64,000 nucleotides of DNA. Origin: Niabella sp. (lineage in GTDB: Bacteria; Bacteroidota; Bacteroidia; Chitinophagales; Chitinophagaceae). The stretch's first letter is position 1. Every line of letters starts with the position of its first letter. The position numbers were made by a program, and so were the translations under genes. The DNA is taken from assembly GCF_030150205.1 (NCBI RefSeq), contig NZ_JASLGT010000015.1, forward strand, positions 1-64,000. The letters run 5' to 3'. Shown piece after piece: positions 18,666-28,105 of the stretch. The notes beneath the pieces were generated by a model that was given only the letters and a program-made list of their open reading frames with translations, searched no databases and was not told the origin of the DNA.

Positions 18666-19762
18666 ACGGTATCTGGAAATACAGCGCATTACTTCCCGCA
18701 ATAAACGAAGCGGCACAACTGACCCTGGGAGAGGGGAATACTCCCCTCATCCGTTCGAAGCGCATTGGGCAGCTGCTGGGGATGGATCAGCTTTATTTTA
18801 AACTGGAACAGTTAAATCCCACCGGTTCTTATAAGGATCGTTTTGCAGCAATGGCTGTATCGGGCCTGCTTGCACAAAATGCATCATTTTTCCTGGCTAC
18901 TTCCAGTGGCAATACCGGTGCAGCTTTAGCGGCCTATGCGGCGGCGGCAGGGATCAAATGCTTCCTGGCCATTGTGGACGGCGCACCCGTTGGGAAGATC
19001 AGCCAGATGGGCATTTACGGGGCGCAGCTGTTTATGGTGCGGGATTTTGGTATTACCGAAACCGTTACTGCCGGTTTAATGGAGGCGCTGTTGAAACTGG
19101 CGGAGCAATGCCATACCCGTGTAGAGATCAGTGCCTATAAATATGCGCCTGTAGGAATGGCCGGTGTACAAACCATTGCCTATGAACTGGCGGAAACATT
19201 GGAAGCAATGGATCAGGTGTTTGTTCCGGCGGGCGGCGGGGGATTGATGCTGGCCACCGTTAAAGGATTCCAGATCTGGAAGGAGCGGTACCCGGAATTT
19301 CATATGCCTGCGATCTGCTGCGTGCAGCCGGAGGGAAACAACACCATTGCCGGAGCCCTGATGGATCCGCAGCAAGCGGTGAAGGGGTTGGATAAAAGCA
19401 ACACTGCGGTGAGCGGGTTACAGGTGCCCAATATCCTGGATGGAAACGCTATAAAAGAAACTGCCGGACAGGCAATCTTAAACGGGGCGCTGGTGCAGGA
19501 TGCAGATGTATATCAATGCCAGCGGGAGCTGGCTCAATACGAAGGTATTTATTGCGAACCGGCTGGAGCCGTTGCGCTTGCGGGGTTGAAGGAAGCCCTC
19601 CGGTTAAAGCGGGTACGCCGGTCAGACCGTGTGGTATGCCTGGTTACGGGACATGGATTTAAAGACCCCGGTTCGGCGCAGCGTATTTTTTCCGCTGATT
19701 CCTGTCATTATTTCGACCGGTACAACGATTCCATACAATATATAAAAAATATAATTCAATAA
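18662..19762 (+). CDS. Threonine-synthase-like PLP enzyme (fold type II)
   Basis: A 366-residue protein whose frame starts at TTG 18662, four bases inside the end of the SDR gene; no ATG lies close, so a TTG start coupled to the upstream stop is likely. LGEGNTPLI opens the domain, NPTGSYKDR holds the PLP Lys, TSSGNTGAALAAYAA is the phosphate loop region, and VPAGGGGL binds the PLP phosphate. Members catalyse beta- or gamma-elimination/replacement on hydroxy- or phospho-hydroxy-amino acids. Canonical biosynthetic threonine synthase would be expected with thrA/thrB, not here, so a catabolic elimination producing an enamine for the adjacent RidA is more likely. Confidence 0.85.
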   Translation: MNGIWKYSALLPAINEAAQLTLGEGNTPLIRSKRIGQLLGMDQLYFKLEQLNPTGSYKDRFAAMAVSGLLAQNASFFLATSSGNTGAALAAYAAAAGIKCFLAIVDGAPVGKISQMGIYGAQLFMVRDFGITETVTAGLMEALLKLAEQCHTRVEISAYKYAPVGMAGVQTIAYELAETLEAMDQVFVPAGGGGLMLATVKGFQIWKERYPEFHMPAICCVQPEGNNTIAGALMDPQQAVKGLDKSNTAVSGLQVPNILDGNAIKETAGQAILNGALVQDADVYQCQRELAQYEGIYCEPAGAVALAGLKEALRLKRVRRSDRVVCLVTGHGFKDPGSAQRIFSADSCHYFDRYNDSIQYIKNIIQ

Positions 19763-19778
19763 TAAGAATCATCTGAAT

Positions 19779-20159
19779 ATGCAAGCAAAAGAAGTGTTAT
19801 CGGGAGACCTGGTTCCAAAGAGTCATCTGCCCTTTTCACCGGCTGTTAAAAGCGGCGGGTTCCTGTTTATTTCCGGGCAGGCCTCTGTGGATCTTGAAGG
19901 GAAGATCATTGCAGGGAGTTTTGAAGAAGAATGCCGGCGCTCGTTCGATAACCTGCGGCGCATTGTAGAAGGCGCAGGGCTTACCATGGAGCATATCATC
20001 CAGGTACGGAACTATGTGGGCAACCAGGAAGACCTGGCCCGGTTCAATGAGATCTACCGGGAATATTTTACGGCGCCGTATCCGGCAAGAACCACGCTGA
20101 TCGGTTGCCTGGGAACCGTTTTGAAATTTGAGGTAGAAGCCGTTGCGCATTATGGATAA
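19779..20159 (+). CDS. RidA-family enamine/imine deaminase
   Basis: A 126-residue protein, the usual YjgF/YER057c/UK114 length. FLFISGQASVD near the N-terminus, the Arg of PARTTLIG and the Glu of FEVEAVA form the family active site. RidA proteins hydrolyse reactive enamines or imines released by PLP enzymes to ketoacids and ammonia. It sits directly after a PLP lyase-like gene, an arrangement that suits its chemistry. It lies 16 bases after the preceding stop codon. Confidence 0.92.
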   Translation: MQAKEVLSGDLVPKSHLPFSPAVKSGGFLFISGQASVDLEGKIIAGSFEEECRRSFDNLRRIVEGAGLTMEHIIQVRNYVGNQEDLARFNEIYREYFTAPYPARTTLIGCLGTVLKFEVEAVAHYG

Positions 20160-20162
20160 GCC

Positions 20163-21638
20163 ATGAAAAAAAGGGTAGCACTGGCAGGAATTTATCACGA
20201 GTCGAATACATTTAGTAAGCGACCCACCACCTATGCCGATTTTGAAAAAGGACACTTGTTGCGGGGAGCGGATATCCTGGTGCAGTACAAAGATGCCCAT
20301 CATGAAATTGGTGGATTGATCGCGGCGCTGGACCCGCACCAGGTAGAACTGGTGCCCCTCTTATACGCAGAAGCCACTCCGGGCGGCACGATAGAAAAAG
20401 AAACCTATGAGCGGTTAAAAAATGAATTGATCACATTGCTGAAGGAAGCCCTTCCGCTGGATGCGGTGCTGGTAACACCACACGGTGCGGCTGTTGCAGA
20501 AGGCTACCCGGATATGGATGGCGACTGGCTGCAACAGGTGCGGGAAGTTGTGGGCCATACCATTCCCATTGCAGGTACGCTGGATCCGCATGCAAATGTA
20601 AGCCGGCGGATGGTGCAGGCAACCGATGCCTTGTATGCGTATGCTACCAATCCGCACCTGGATCAGCGGGAAACAGGAAAGAAAGCGGGCTCCCTGCTTC
20701 AGGAACTGCTTTTTAAAAACAAGCGCATAAAGCAGGAACTGTTGCAACTGCCGCTGCAGATCAGTATTGAACAACAAAACACCAATGAAGAGCCCTGCCG
20801 GTCTTTATACCGGGAAGTACAGGAAACTGCCACAGATATGGGGGCACTTGCAGTTAGCATATTGCTGGGCTTTCCCTATGCAGATGTATATGAAATGGGC
20901 AGTGCGGTAATTGTGATCAGTAGCCAGGAAACGGATACGGGGCCGTGGATCCCCAGGCTGGAAGCCTGTTTCCTGGGCCGGCTCCCGTCTTTTTGTGGTG
21001 AACGAACAACGTTGCAACAGATCCTCTCACAGGCATCCGGGCTTCAGAAACCGGTGTTGTTACTGGATATGGGCGACAATGTAGGCGGGGGCGCAAGGGG
21101 CTGCAGTATGTATCTGCTGGATCTGCTGGAGGCCGCCGGAAAAGATAAAGTCTGTATTTGTATCACCAGCCGGCAAACCGTTGCCGCTATTTCAAAATTC
21201 GGTCCGGGGGATAAATTTTCCATTTCTTTTAAGGAACTGGATGATCATAACAGGGAAGCACCATATAAAGTACGGCTGATGGGCTTCCGGGATGGGGCTT
21301 TTACAGAACCTGCTCCCAGACATGGCGGACAGGCGCATTATGATATGGGCAAGGTAGCGCTGTTGCAAACCGAAGCCGGTAATATTATTGTGGTGGCATC
21401 ATTACGGGTACCGCCCTTTAGCAGCCGGCAGCTTACAAGCCTGGGTATTGAACCGGAAAAACTGGAATGGATCATTGCAAAAGGTGTAAACGCGCCTATG
21501 GCCGCTTACAAAGATATTTGCCCGGTAATGATCCGGGTAAACACGCCGGGGGAAACGGGTGCGGATATGACCGCCTATACATTTAAAAACAGGAGACGGC
21601 CTTTGTTTCCCTTTGAAACCATCCACCATGAAGCATAA
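20163..21638 (+). CDS. M81 (MlrC-like) metalloenzyme
   Basis: A 491-residue protein matching the M81 family named after microcystinase C. Visible zinc-site blocks are YHESNTF near the N-terminus, TPHGAAV around residue 108, LDPHANVS around 140 and TNPHLDQRETG around 161. The C-terminal MlrC domain includes LDMGDNVGGGARG and FRDGAFTEPAPRHGG. No signal peptide is present. Only a few members have known substrates (linearised microcystin peptide); most occur in catabolic operons and may cleave amides or act as lyases. It begins three bases after RidA and overlaps the next gene by 11 bases. Confidence 0.88.
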   Translation: MKKRVALAGIYHESNTFSKRPTTYADFEKGHLLRGADILVQYKDAHHEIGGLIAALDPHQVELVPLLYAEATPGGTIEKETYERLKNELITLLKEALPLDAVLVTPHGAAVAEGYPDMDGDWLQQVREVVGHTIPIAGTLDPHANVSRRMVQATDALYAYATNPHLDQRETGKKAGSLLQELLFKNKRIKQELLQLPLQISIEQQNTNEEPCRSLYREVQETATDMGALAVSILLGFPYADVYEMGSAVIVISSQETDTGPWIPRLEACFLGRLPSFCGERTTLQQILSQASGLQKPVLLLDMGDNVGGGARGCSMYLLDLLEAAGKDKVCICITSRQTVAAISKFGPGDKFSISFKELDDHNREAPYKVRLMGFRDGAFTEPAPRHGGQAHYDMGKVALLQTEAGNIIVVASLRVPPFSSRQLTSLGIEPEKLEWIIAKGVNAPMAAYKDICPVMIRVNTPGETGADMTAYTFKNRRRPLFPFETIHHEA

Positions 21639-22452
21639 AGTACGGTTCCAGGAATTTAACGGTCCTGCCATGGACCTGCAATTGCCCTTCTATACGGAAG
21701 GACCGGTTGTGGATAGTACCGGCAATGTATATGTGACCAATCTCGGGGGCGGACAAATCCTGCGCATCAGTAAGGAAGGCGTTGCCGATGAATGGGCCCG
21801 TTCTTCCTGTCCGAACGGGCAAATGATTGCAGATAACGGCGATCATCTCATCTGCGATTGTGTTGAAGCCAGCGTAAAACGCTTTGATCAACACGGGCGC
21901 TTCCTGTTTACCGAGATTGCAGGTTTGGTGAAGCAGTACAAAATAACCTGCCCGAACGACCTGGTAAGTGATGGGGCGGGTGGCTTTTTTTTCACGGATT
22001 CGGTCAGGTATACCGGTGTTGTGATGCATGTAGATCATTCAGGAAGGGCGCAACTTATCGCAGCGCACCTGGATTATCCCAATGGAATTGTGCTGGATCA
22101 TAAGCGGTATCGGCTTTATATTGCAGAAAGTTATCAAAACCGTATTTTAATGATCGATCTGCAACAAAAAGAAAGGAGCGTAGTTGTTTTTTGTAACCTG
22201 CCGCAACATCCGTCTTTGAAAGAAACGGCTAACCTGCCGGATGGCCTGGCGCTGGATGGGTTTGGAAATTTATGGGTAGCGCATTACGGGATGTCCTGTG
22301 TCTGGAAGATCGATCCCGGCGGATCACACCAGGAAAAAATGGATACGGGGATATTGCTGACCAGCAATGTCTTTTTGAACAGAGACCAGGTATTGATCAC
22401 GGGCGGACAAGCAGAGCCGGGGCCGGGATGTATACGGATGATTCAAGCATAA
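21628..22452 (+). CDS. SMP-30/gluconolactonase-family protein
   Basis: About 274 residues from ATG 21628. The six-bladed propeller family is seen in FYTEGPVVDSTGNVYVTN (Glu metal ligand), CPNDLVSDGAGGFFFTDS (Asn and Asp ligands) and LPDGLALDGFGNLWVAHY. It hydrolyses sugar lactones to aldonic acids in most characterised members. With two SDRs and an aldo/keto reductase in the operon, a dehydrogenase/lactonase/aldolase route is plausible. No signal peptide. It overlaps the M81 gene by 11 bases. Confidence 0.88.
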   Translation: MKHKVRFQEFNGPAMDLQLPFYTEGPVVDSTGNVYVTNLGGGQILRISKEGVADEWARSSCPNGQMIADNGDHLICDCVEASVKRFDQHGRFLFTEIAGLVKQYKITCPNDLVSDGAGGFFFTDSVRYTGVVMHVDHSGRAQLIAAHLDYPNGIVLDHKRYRLYIAESYQNRILMIDLQQKERSVVVFCNLPQHPSLKETANLPDGLALDGFGNLWVAHYGMSCVWKIDPGGSHQEKMDTGILLTSNVFLNRDQVLITGGQAEPGPGCIRMIQA

Positions 22453-22455
22453 AAA

Positions 22456-23385
22456 ATGAAAACGACAACATTAGGAGCGTATAAAATTCCGGCATTAACC
22501 CTTGGTACGGTTGGGCTGGGCATAAATTATGGAGTGTTTGAGGGACAGGAACAACCGGATGTGCAGGCAGGAGCCCGGCTGATTGCCCGGGCCGTAGAAA
22601 CAGGTGTTACGGCTTTTGATACGGCAAGAGAGTATGGAACAGCCGAAGCATTGCTGGCCGGTGTTGCGCAGGATGAACGGGTAACGGTGATCAGTAAGTT
22701 TAAAATAACGAGGGAGGCTGCTGAAAATAAAACCCTGGCTATGCAACAGGCGTATCAGAGTGTAAGGGAGTCGCTGCGGGTATTGAACATCAGCCGGCTT
22801 CCGGTTTGTTTGTTCCATATGGTTTCCGATTACAATATCGATGCTGTTTGTACCATAATTCCGGAGGTGTTGAACAGCCTGGAGCAGGATGGATTGATCG
22901 CCTATGGCGGTATTTCAGCAGATGGTCTTACCGAGCTCAAACGGTTTGCAACGCTTTCACCGGTTCGTGTACTGCAAATACCGGTGAATATATTTGATCA
23001 GCGGCTGCGGGAAGACCCGGTATGGGAACAGTTATCCCGGAACAATACCCTTGTTTTTGCAAGAAGCGTTTTTTTAAAAGGATTACTGCTCCGGCGTCCG
23101 GATGCGCTGAAGGGTAATTTAAGACAGGCGGCGGTTTACCTGGATGCGCTGCAGTCATTTGCAAATGAAGCCGGGATGAGCATCGCGCAGTTTTGTTTTG
23201 CCTATGTGCGCGATATGAAGGGGATTACCAGTATTGTGTTTGGTGCCGATAATGAAGCACAGTTAGCGCAGAATATCGGGTTCCTGGATAGCGGCCCGAT
23301 ACCGGCGGATCTGCTGAAGCGGGCAACAGCTTGTTTTAGCACGGTGCCGGAAGAAATTTTAATTCCCCGTTCCTGGAAAATATAA
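22456..23385 (+). CDS. Aldo/keto reductase
   Basis: A 309-residue TIM-barrel protein with the AKR tetrad: Asp in AFDTAREYG, Tyr in the same block, Lys in VISKFKI and His in LFHMVSD. LIAYGGISADG and FVFARSVFLKGLL follow the usual order, and GITSIVFGADNEAQLAQNI is the C-terminal NADP(H) region. It is similar to the YajO/galactose-dehydrogenase-like branch. It may oxidise a sugar to a lactone or reduce an aldehyde product of the aldolase. It begins three bases after the SMP-30 gene. Confidence 0.9.
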   Translation: MKTTTLGAYKIPALTLGTVGLGINYGVFEGQEQPDVQAGARLIARAVETGVTAFDTAREYGTAEALLAGVAQDERVTVISKFKITREAAENKTLAMQQAYQSVRESLRVLNISRLPVCLFHMVSDYNIDAVCTIIPEVLNSLEQDGLIAYGGISADGLTELKRFATLSPVRVLQIPVNIFDQRLREDPVWEQLSRNNTLVFARSVFLKGLLLRRPDALKGNLRQAAVYLDALQSFANEAGMSIAQFCFAYVRDMKGITSIVFGADNEAQLAQNIGFLDSGPIPADLLKRATACFSTVPEEILIPRSWKI

Positions 23386-23390
23386 AAACG

Positions 23391-24182
23391 ATGCAACAAT
23401 TATTCAGTCTGGAAAATAAAGTAGTGGTGGTTACCGGGGGTGCCGGTTTATTTGGAAAACCGATATCACTGGCTCTGGCAGCTGCGGGCGCCGATGTAAT
23501 TATTGCGGCAAGAAATCAGGCAGCATGTGAAGCATACGCTGCAGAGCTTAGAGAAAAGGGATATAAGGCCTGGGGCTATGAACTGGATCTGAAGCGTGAA
23601 TCATCGGTTACCGGCTTTGTGCAATCGGTGCAGGAACGGTTTGGGAAAATTGATGTGCTGGTAAATAATGCCGTTTCACGCGAGGGGTTCAAAAACCTGG
23701 AGGAAATGAGTAAAACTGAATGGGAAAATGCGCAGGCGGTAAATGCCACCGGTCTGATGCTGATCACCAAAGAAGTGCTTGCCGGTATGTGCCAGCGTAA
23801 AAGCGGGAGCATTATCAATGTGGGATCGATACAGGGGGCCGTGGGACCAAATTTTCCGGTATATGGCGAAACAGGCATGACAAGCCCCGTCAACTATACC
23901 TATGATAAATGGGCCATGGTAGGCTTTACAAAATGGGTAGCGAACTATTATGGAAAATATAATATCCGGTGCAATTGTCTGAGCCCGGGCGGATATGGGC
24001 CCGGCGTTAATGATGCTTATGGTGACAATGAATTTACCCGCAATTATAAACGGTTAACGCCTTTGGGGCGGTTTGCAAATGATGAAGATATTATGGGCCC
24101 GGTGGTGTTCCTGGCTTCAGCAGCATCGGCGTTTATTACAGGACATAATTTGCTGGTGGACGGCGGATGGACAAGCTGGTAA
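23391..24182 (+). CDS. Short-chain dehydrogenase/reductase (second in operon)
   Basis: A 263-residue SDR with VVTGGAGLFGKPIS cofactor loop, NNAVSREG, Ser in NVGSIQG, catalytic Tyr and Lys in YTYDK, and GHNLLVDGGWTSW at the C-terminus. The long VYGETGMTSPVNYTYDKWA insert before the active-site Tyr is typical of SDRs acting on nonulosonate or sugar intermediates (for example the ptm/legionaminate-like group); this link is from memory and tentative. Five bases separate it from the reductase. Confidence 0.88.
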   Translation: MQQLFSLENKVVVVTGGAGLFGKPISLALAAAGADVIIAARNQAACEAYAAELREKGYKAWGYELDLKRESSVTGFVQSVQERFGKIDVLVNNAVSREGFKNLEEMSKTEWENAQAVNATGLMLITKEVLAGMCQRKSGSIINVGSIQGAVGPNFPVYGETGMTSPVNYTYDKWAMVGFTKWVANYYGKYNIRCNCLSPGGYGPGVNDAYGDNEFTRNYKRLTPLGRFANDEDIMGPVVFLASAASAFITGHNLLVDGGWTSW

Positions 24183-24192
24183 AACAGAACGT

Positions 24193-25281
24193 ATGTGCAA
24201 TCGATGGTTTAAATATATTCAAATAGCAATGCTGGGTATGCTTTCAATGGTTCAGGCAACGGCGGCCGGTCAGGCGCCTCACAAAATAGTAACGGATCAT
24301 GCACCGGCCATACCGGATCCCGAAGGTTTTGCAGGGATGTTTGCAGGAGTGAGTAATCAGGTACTGGTGGCTGCCGGTGGCGCAAATTTTCCCGGGAAAA
24401 AACCCTGGGAAGGAGGTGCAAAGGTTTGGTATGCTGATGTCTTCCTGCTCAAAAAAGGAGCGGCTGCCTGGGAAAAAAGCCCGGTATCCTTACCGCGGCC
24501 GCTGGGCTATGGTGTATCGGCTTCATATAAAAACAACATCATTCTTGCTGGTGGCAGCGACCGGGAACAGCACCACCGGGATGTGTATAGGATAAGTGTG
24601 CAAGGCGATAAAGTAATCATCGATTCGCTGGCGCCGATGCCTTACGCCCTGGCAAATATGGCGGGTGCCCTTGTAGGGGATGTTTTATTTGTTGCAGGGG
24701 GCACGCTTACACCGGAGGGCAACCCGGGTAAACTATTTTTGGCGCTGGACCTGAAGCACAATAAATGGATCACCCTGGATCCCTGGCCGGGTGCAGAACG
24801 GATGAATGCAGTTGCGGCTGTTGCGGATCAACGTTTTTTTCTTTTCAGTGGCATACAGGTGCTGGATACCAAAGAAGGAAAGCTGCGGAAAGTATTGGAG
24901 GATGGCTATTGTTTTGTACCGTCATATCGGAACGGGGTGCTGGTGGGAGGGCATTGGAAAGTGCTGGCACCCATGCCCCGGGGTGTAGCCGCTGGTCCGG
25001 GTCCGGGTCCCGTTTTTGGAAAACGGTATATTGTTTTTCCCGGGGGACTCGATCATCAAACGGCGCAGCATGCGGATCCTTTAACCCATCCCGGGTTTCT
25101 TCCGGATATACTGGCCTATGATCTGCAGCAAAAAAAATGGATGGTTTTTGACCGGTTTCCCAGGGCGGATATGCGGTTAACGGCTCCCACGGTAGTATGG
25201 GACAACCGTTGTTTTATCATCAATGGCGAACTGCGGCCCGGCATCCGGTCCAACGCCGTACTTTCCTTTAACCTGGAATAA
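24193..25281 (+). CDS. Kelch-repeat protein, NanM-like (secreted)
   Basis: About 362 residues from ATG 24193 (MCNRWFKY); the frame is open upstream but overlaps the SDR. A signal peptide ends near VQATAAGQ. Kelch blades are seen as VAAGGANFPGKKPWEGG, IILAGGSDREQHHRDVYR, LFVAGGTLTPEG and IINGEL. The GGANFP and RDVYR features match N-acetylneuraminate mutarotase/epimerase (NanM), which converts alpha- to beta-sialic acid in the periplasm. The context supports a related sugar-acid mutarotase; the true ligand is unknown. Confidence 0.83.
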   Translation: MCNRWFKYIQIAMLGMLSMVQATAAGQAPHKIVTDHAPAIPDPEGFAGMFAGVSNQVLVAAGGANFPGKKPWEGGAKVWYADVFLLKKGAAAWEKSPVSLPRPLGYGVSASYKNNIILAGGSDREQHHRDVYRISVQGDKVIIDSLAPMPYALANMAGALVGDVLFVAGGTLTPEGNPGKLFLALDLKHNKWITLDPWPGAERMNAVAAVADQRFFLFSGIQVLDTKEGKLRKVLEDGYCFVPSYRNGVLVGGHWKVLAPMPRGVAAGPGPGPVFGKRYIVFPGGLDHQTAQHADPLTHPGFLPDILAYDLQQKKWMVFDRFPRADMRLTAPTVVWDNRCFIINGELRPGIRSNAVLSFNLE

Positions 25282-25345
25282 AAGAATCGCTGCGGGCCGC
25301 AACCGGAAAATCCTGCTTTTATATAAACAGCTTCAATAACAAACG

Positions 25346-26647
25346 ATGAGCAACCGCTATCAGAAATCAAAAGAATTATTGCTCCGCGCCGGTAACGTAC
25401 TGGCAGGAGGAGTGTCCTCCGAATTTAGAAAATACAATCATCCGCATGCCTTGTTTTATACCGGAGCAAAAGGAAGCCGGATCACTGATGTCGATGGAAA
25501 TGAGTACCTGGATTTTACCCTCAGTCAGGGGCCGATGATCCTGGGGCATTCGCATCCGGGGGTGCTGGAAGCCATCAATGCCTATTCAGAAGAAGGACAG
25601 TTATACGCGGGGCAGCATATCCGGGAAATTGAACTGGCAGAGAAGCTTTGTAATTGGATCCCTTCTGCGGAACGCATCCGTTTTTGTTTGGATGGTTCAG
25701 AGGCGGTTCAAACGGCATTCCGTGTAGCGAGGGCCAAAACCGGCAAACATAAATTCTTAAGATTTGAAGGCCATTACCATGGCTGGCTCGATAATGTGGC
25801 CTGGGGTATTTCAACACCGGAATCAGCGGCACTGGGCGCTTGGGAAGATCCGGAAGTATTTCCCTGGTCCGGCGGAATGGCGCCAGGCACAAGGGCCGAA
25901 TTCCTGATCCGGCCCTGGAATGACCTGGCATTGGTTGAGGAAACGGTAAGACAACATCACCATGAAATTGCGGCTATTATTACGGAACCGGTAATGTGCA
26001 ACAATGGTTGCATTGAACCGGCCGCGGGCTTTCTGAGCGGGTTAAGACAGCTATGTGATGCGTATGATATTGCCCTGATCTTTGACGAAGTGATCACGGG
26101 CTTCAGGGTGGGACTGGGCGGCGCTCAAACCTATTATGGGGTTACGCCCGACCTGTCCATTTTTGCAAAGGCCATGGGCAGCGGTTATCCCATCAGTGCC
26201 ATTGTGGGTAAATATGAATGGATGCAGTATATTGAAAGTTCCCGGGTCATTCATGCCGGTACCATGAATTCCAGCTGCCCGATGGTGGCGGCGGCCCTGG
26301 CCACGATCCAGATCCTGGAAAAAGAGCAGCCCTATGACCGGATGTTTGCCCTGGGACAGCGGCTGATGGCGGGTTTGCGGGAAGGTGCCGCGGAGGCCGG
26401 TCAAAACCTGGTGGTTACCGGGCTGGGCCCGATGTTCGCTACTGCTTTCAGCGATGCAGCAGTTGCATTGAATTACCGGGATACCTTAAAAGCGGATAAA
26501 GCAAAGTTGGGGCGGTTTATCGCTGCGATGCACGACCGGAATATCCGGATCATCGGACGAGGGCTCTGGTATATCAGTGCCGTGCATACAGCAGAAGAAA
26601 TTGATCATGCCATTGCGGTTGCAAAAGAGGTGCTGGCCGGCTTATAA
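25346..26647 (+). CDS. Class III aminotransferase (glutamate-1-semialdehyde aminomutase-like)
   Basis: A 433-residue PLP enzyme. SRITDVDGNEYLDFTLS at the start, CLDGSEAVQTAFRVARA, FEGHYHGWLD, IFDEVITGFRVG (Asp binds the PLP ring nitrogen) and IFAKAMGSGYPISA (PLP Lys) follow the family order. It resembles GSA aminomutase, but heme enzymes are absent nearby and the setting is catabolic, so it more likely moves an amino group from the operon's substrate. It begins 64 bases after the Kelch gene. Confidence 0.87.
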   Translation: MSNRYQKSKELLLRAGNVLAGGVSSEFRKYNHPHALFYTGAKGSRITDVDGNEYLDFTLSQGPMILGHSHPGVLEAINAYSEEGQLYAGQHIREIELAEKLCNWIPSAERIRFCLDGSEAVQTAFRVARAKTGKHKFLRFEGHYHGWLDNVAWGISTPESAALGAWEDPEVFPWSGGMAPGTRAEFLIRPWNDLALVEETVRQHHHEIAAIITEPVMCNNGCIEPAAGFLSGLRQLCDAYDIALIFDEVITGFRVGLGGAQTYYGVTPDLSIFAKAMGSGYPISAIVGKYEWMQYIESSRVIHAGTMNSSCPMVAAALATIQILEKEQPYDRMFALGQRLMAGLREGAAEAGQNLVVTGLGPMFATAFSDAAVALNYRDTLKADKAKLGRFIAAMHDRNIRIIGRGLWYISAVHTAEEIDHAIAVAKEVLAGL

Positions 26648-26754
26648 ATGGTGGGCAGAAGCCGGAAAAAAATGAATGAATACAGGAACGCTTAAATGAA
26701 ACTGTTTAAACTTTTCAAAAAAATAGAGGGGCGTCTGACGTTCCTGCTGATTTA

Positions 26755-26835
26755 GGCAGATTGAATATACCGCAGATTGATTTTCTGTGAAAATCTGCGC
26801 AAGAAAATTGGCGTAGATCTGCGGGGAATAGTACC
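26755..26835. repeat. Interspersed 'CTGCGG/AATCTGCG' repeat copy
   Basis: The 222-base gap before the MFS gene contains GGCAGATTGAATATACCGC, then GCAGATTGATTTTCTGTGAA, then AATCTGCGCAAG and TAGATCTGCGGGGAA. The same words occur in the tandem repeat at 6643-7215, at ~3440-3490 and at ~60050-60130, so it is one copy of a dispersed repeat family. Confidence 0.55.
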
Positions 26836-26869
26836 GCATCATAAAGTTTAAACCACTTTAATAATTAAA

Positions 26870-28105
26870 ATGGAAGTCAGGGATATAAAGCATACCATGT
26901 CGCGGGCATGGCTGGTAGTGGGATTGCTGTTTATTATTGCAATGCTCAACTATATTGATCGTACCATGATCACAACCATGCGTACGTCGATCGTTACGGC
27001 CATCCCGATGTCGGATGCGCAGTTCGGATTACTGACGGCCGTATTTCTTTGGGTATATGGCTTATTCAGTCCCCTGGCAGGATTTTTTGCAGACCGGTTC
27101 AGCAAAGCAAAGGTTATCCTGATCAGTCTTTTCATCTGGTCGGCCGTTACGTGGATGACAGCATATGCTACATCCTTCCACGAGCTGCTGATCACAAGAG
27201 CGTTGATGGGGCTTAGTGAGGCCTGCTATATACCGGCGGCCCTGGCACTCATTATGGATTATCATAAAACCACAACCCGTTCGCTGGCCAATGGTATTCA
27301 TATGGCGGGCATCATGGCCGGACAAAGCCTCGGATTTGTAGGCGGATGGATTGCTGAAGGACATCAATGGAATACGGCTTTTTTTGCCTTTGGCGTTTTC
27401 GGAGTGGTCTATGCGGTGTTGCTGCTGTTCCTGTTAAAGGATGCACCCAAAACAACAACCCCGGCAGGAGAAAAAAAACAGGAAGTAATAAAGTTTTCTA
27501 GGGCGTTGAAAGCGCTTTTCCGGCAGCGGTCTTTTGTGTTGCTGGTCGTATTTTTTGCGCTGGTTAGTTTAATGACCTGGCTGGTGATCGGATGGCTGCC
27601 CACGTACTTCCAGGAAAAATTCCATTTGTCGCAAACAAAGGCCGGGATCTATTCTACAGGATATGTGTTTACTGCAGCCATCTTTGGGGTACTTACCGGA
27701 GGAGTGCTGGCCGATCAATGGAGCCGGATCCATCCCAGGGGACGGATCTGGGTACCGGCCATCGGCTTATGCATTGCGGCACCCGCCATCTTCCTGGCCA
27801 GCTATACCGGCATATTGGCCGTTGCCATCAGCTGCTTTGTGGTGTATGCGTTTACAAAGGCGTTTACCGATACCAATACCATGCCGGTGTTAAGCATGCT
27901 GGTTGATGAAAAATACCGGGCAACCGGTTATGGCATCCTTAATTTCTGTGGTACCCTGGTAGGTGGGATCGCTTTATATTTCGGCGGGGCGCTGCGGGAT
28001 GCCGCTATTGGCCTCGGCACCATTTATCAATGCGCGGCATTACTGATCCTGCTGGCGGCCGCCGCGCTTTTCTCTGTGCGCCCACAAAAAGAACCCAGAG
28101 CATAA
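26870..28105 (+). CDS. MFS transporter, probable importer of the operon substrate
   Basis: A 411-residue protein with 12 predicted spans. MLNYIDRTMITTM in span 1 and GFFADRFSKAKVILI (motif A) are typical of the anion:cation symporter/hexuronate and spinster-like branches of MFS. RALMGLSEACYIPAALALIMDYH is the conserved span 4-5 region. It is last in the same-strand series and follows a 222-base gap with a repeat, so it may also have its own promoter. It most likely imports the sugar acid used by the operon; this is inference from position. Confidence 0.86.
   Translation: MEVRDIKHTMSRAWLVVGLLFIIAMLNYIDRTMITTMRTSIVTAIPMSDAQFGLLTAVFLWVYGLFSPLAGFFADRFSKAKVILISLFIWSAVTWMTAYATSFHELLITRALMGLSEACYIPAALALIMDYHKTTTRSLANGIHMAGIMAGQSLGFVGGWIAEGHQWNTAFFAFGVFGVVYAVLLLFLLKDAPKTTTPAGEKKQEVIKFSRALKALFRQRSFVLLVVFFALVSLMTWLVIGWLPTYFQEKFHLSQTKAGIYSTGYVFTAAIFGVLTGGVLADQWSRIHPRGRIWVPAIGLCIAAPAIFLASYTGILAVAISCFVVYAFTKAFTDTNTMPVLSMLVDEKYRATGYGILNFCGTLVGGIALYFGGALRDAAIGLGTIYQCAALLILLAAAALFSVRPQKEPRA

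Noticed and set aside
14002..28105. Standard sialic acid (nan) catabolic operon
   Set aside because: NanA-, NanM- and sialidase-like members are present, but epimerase and kinase genes are absent and most of the other enzymes do not belong to that pathway.
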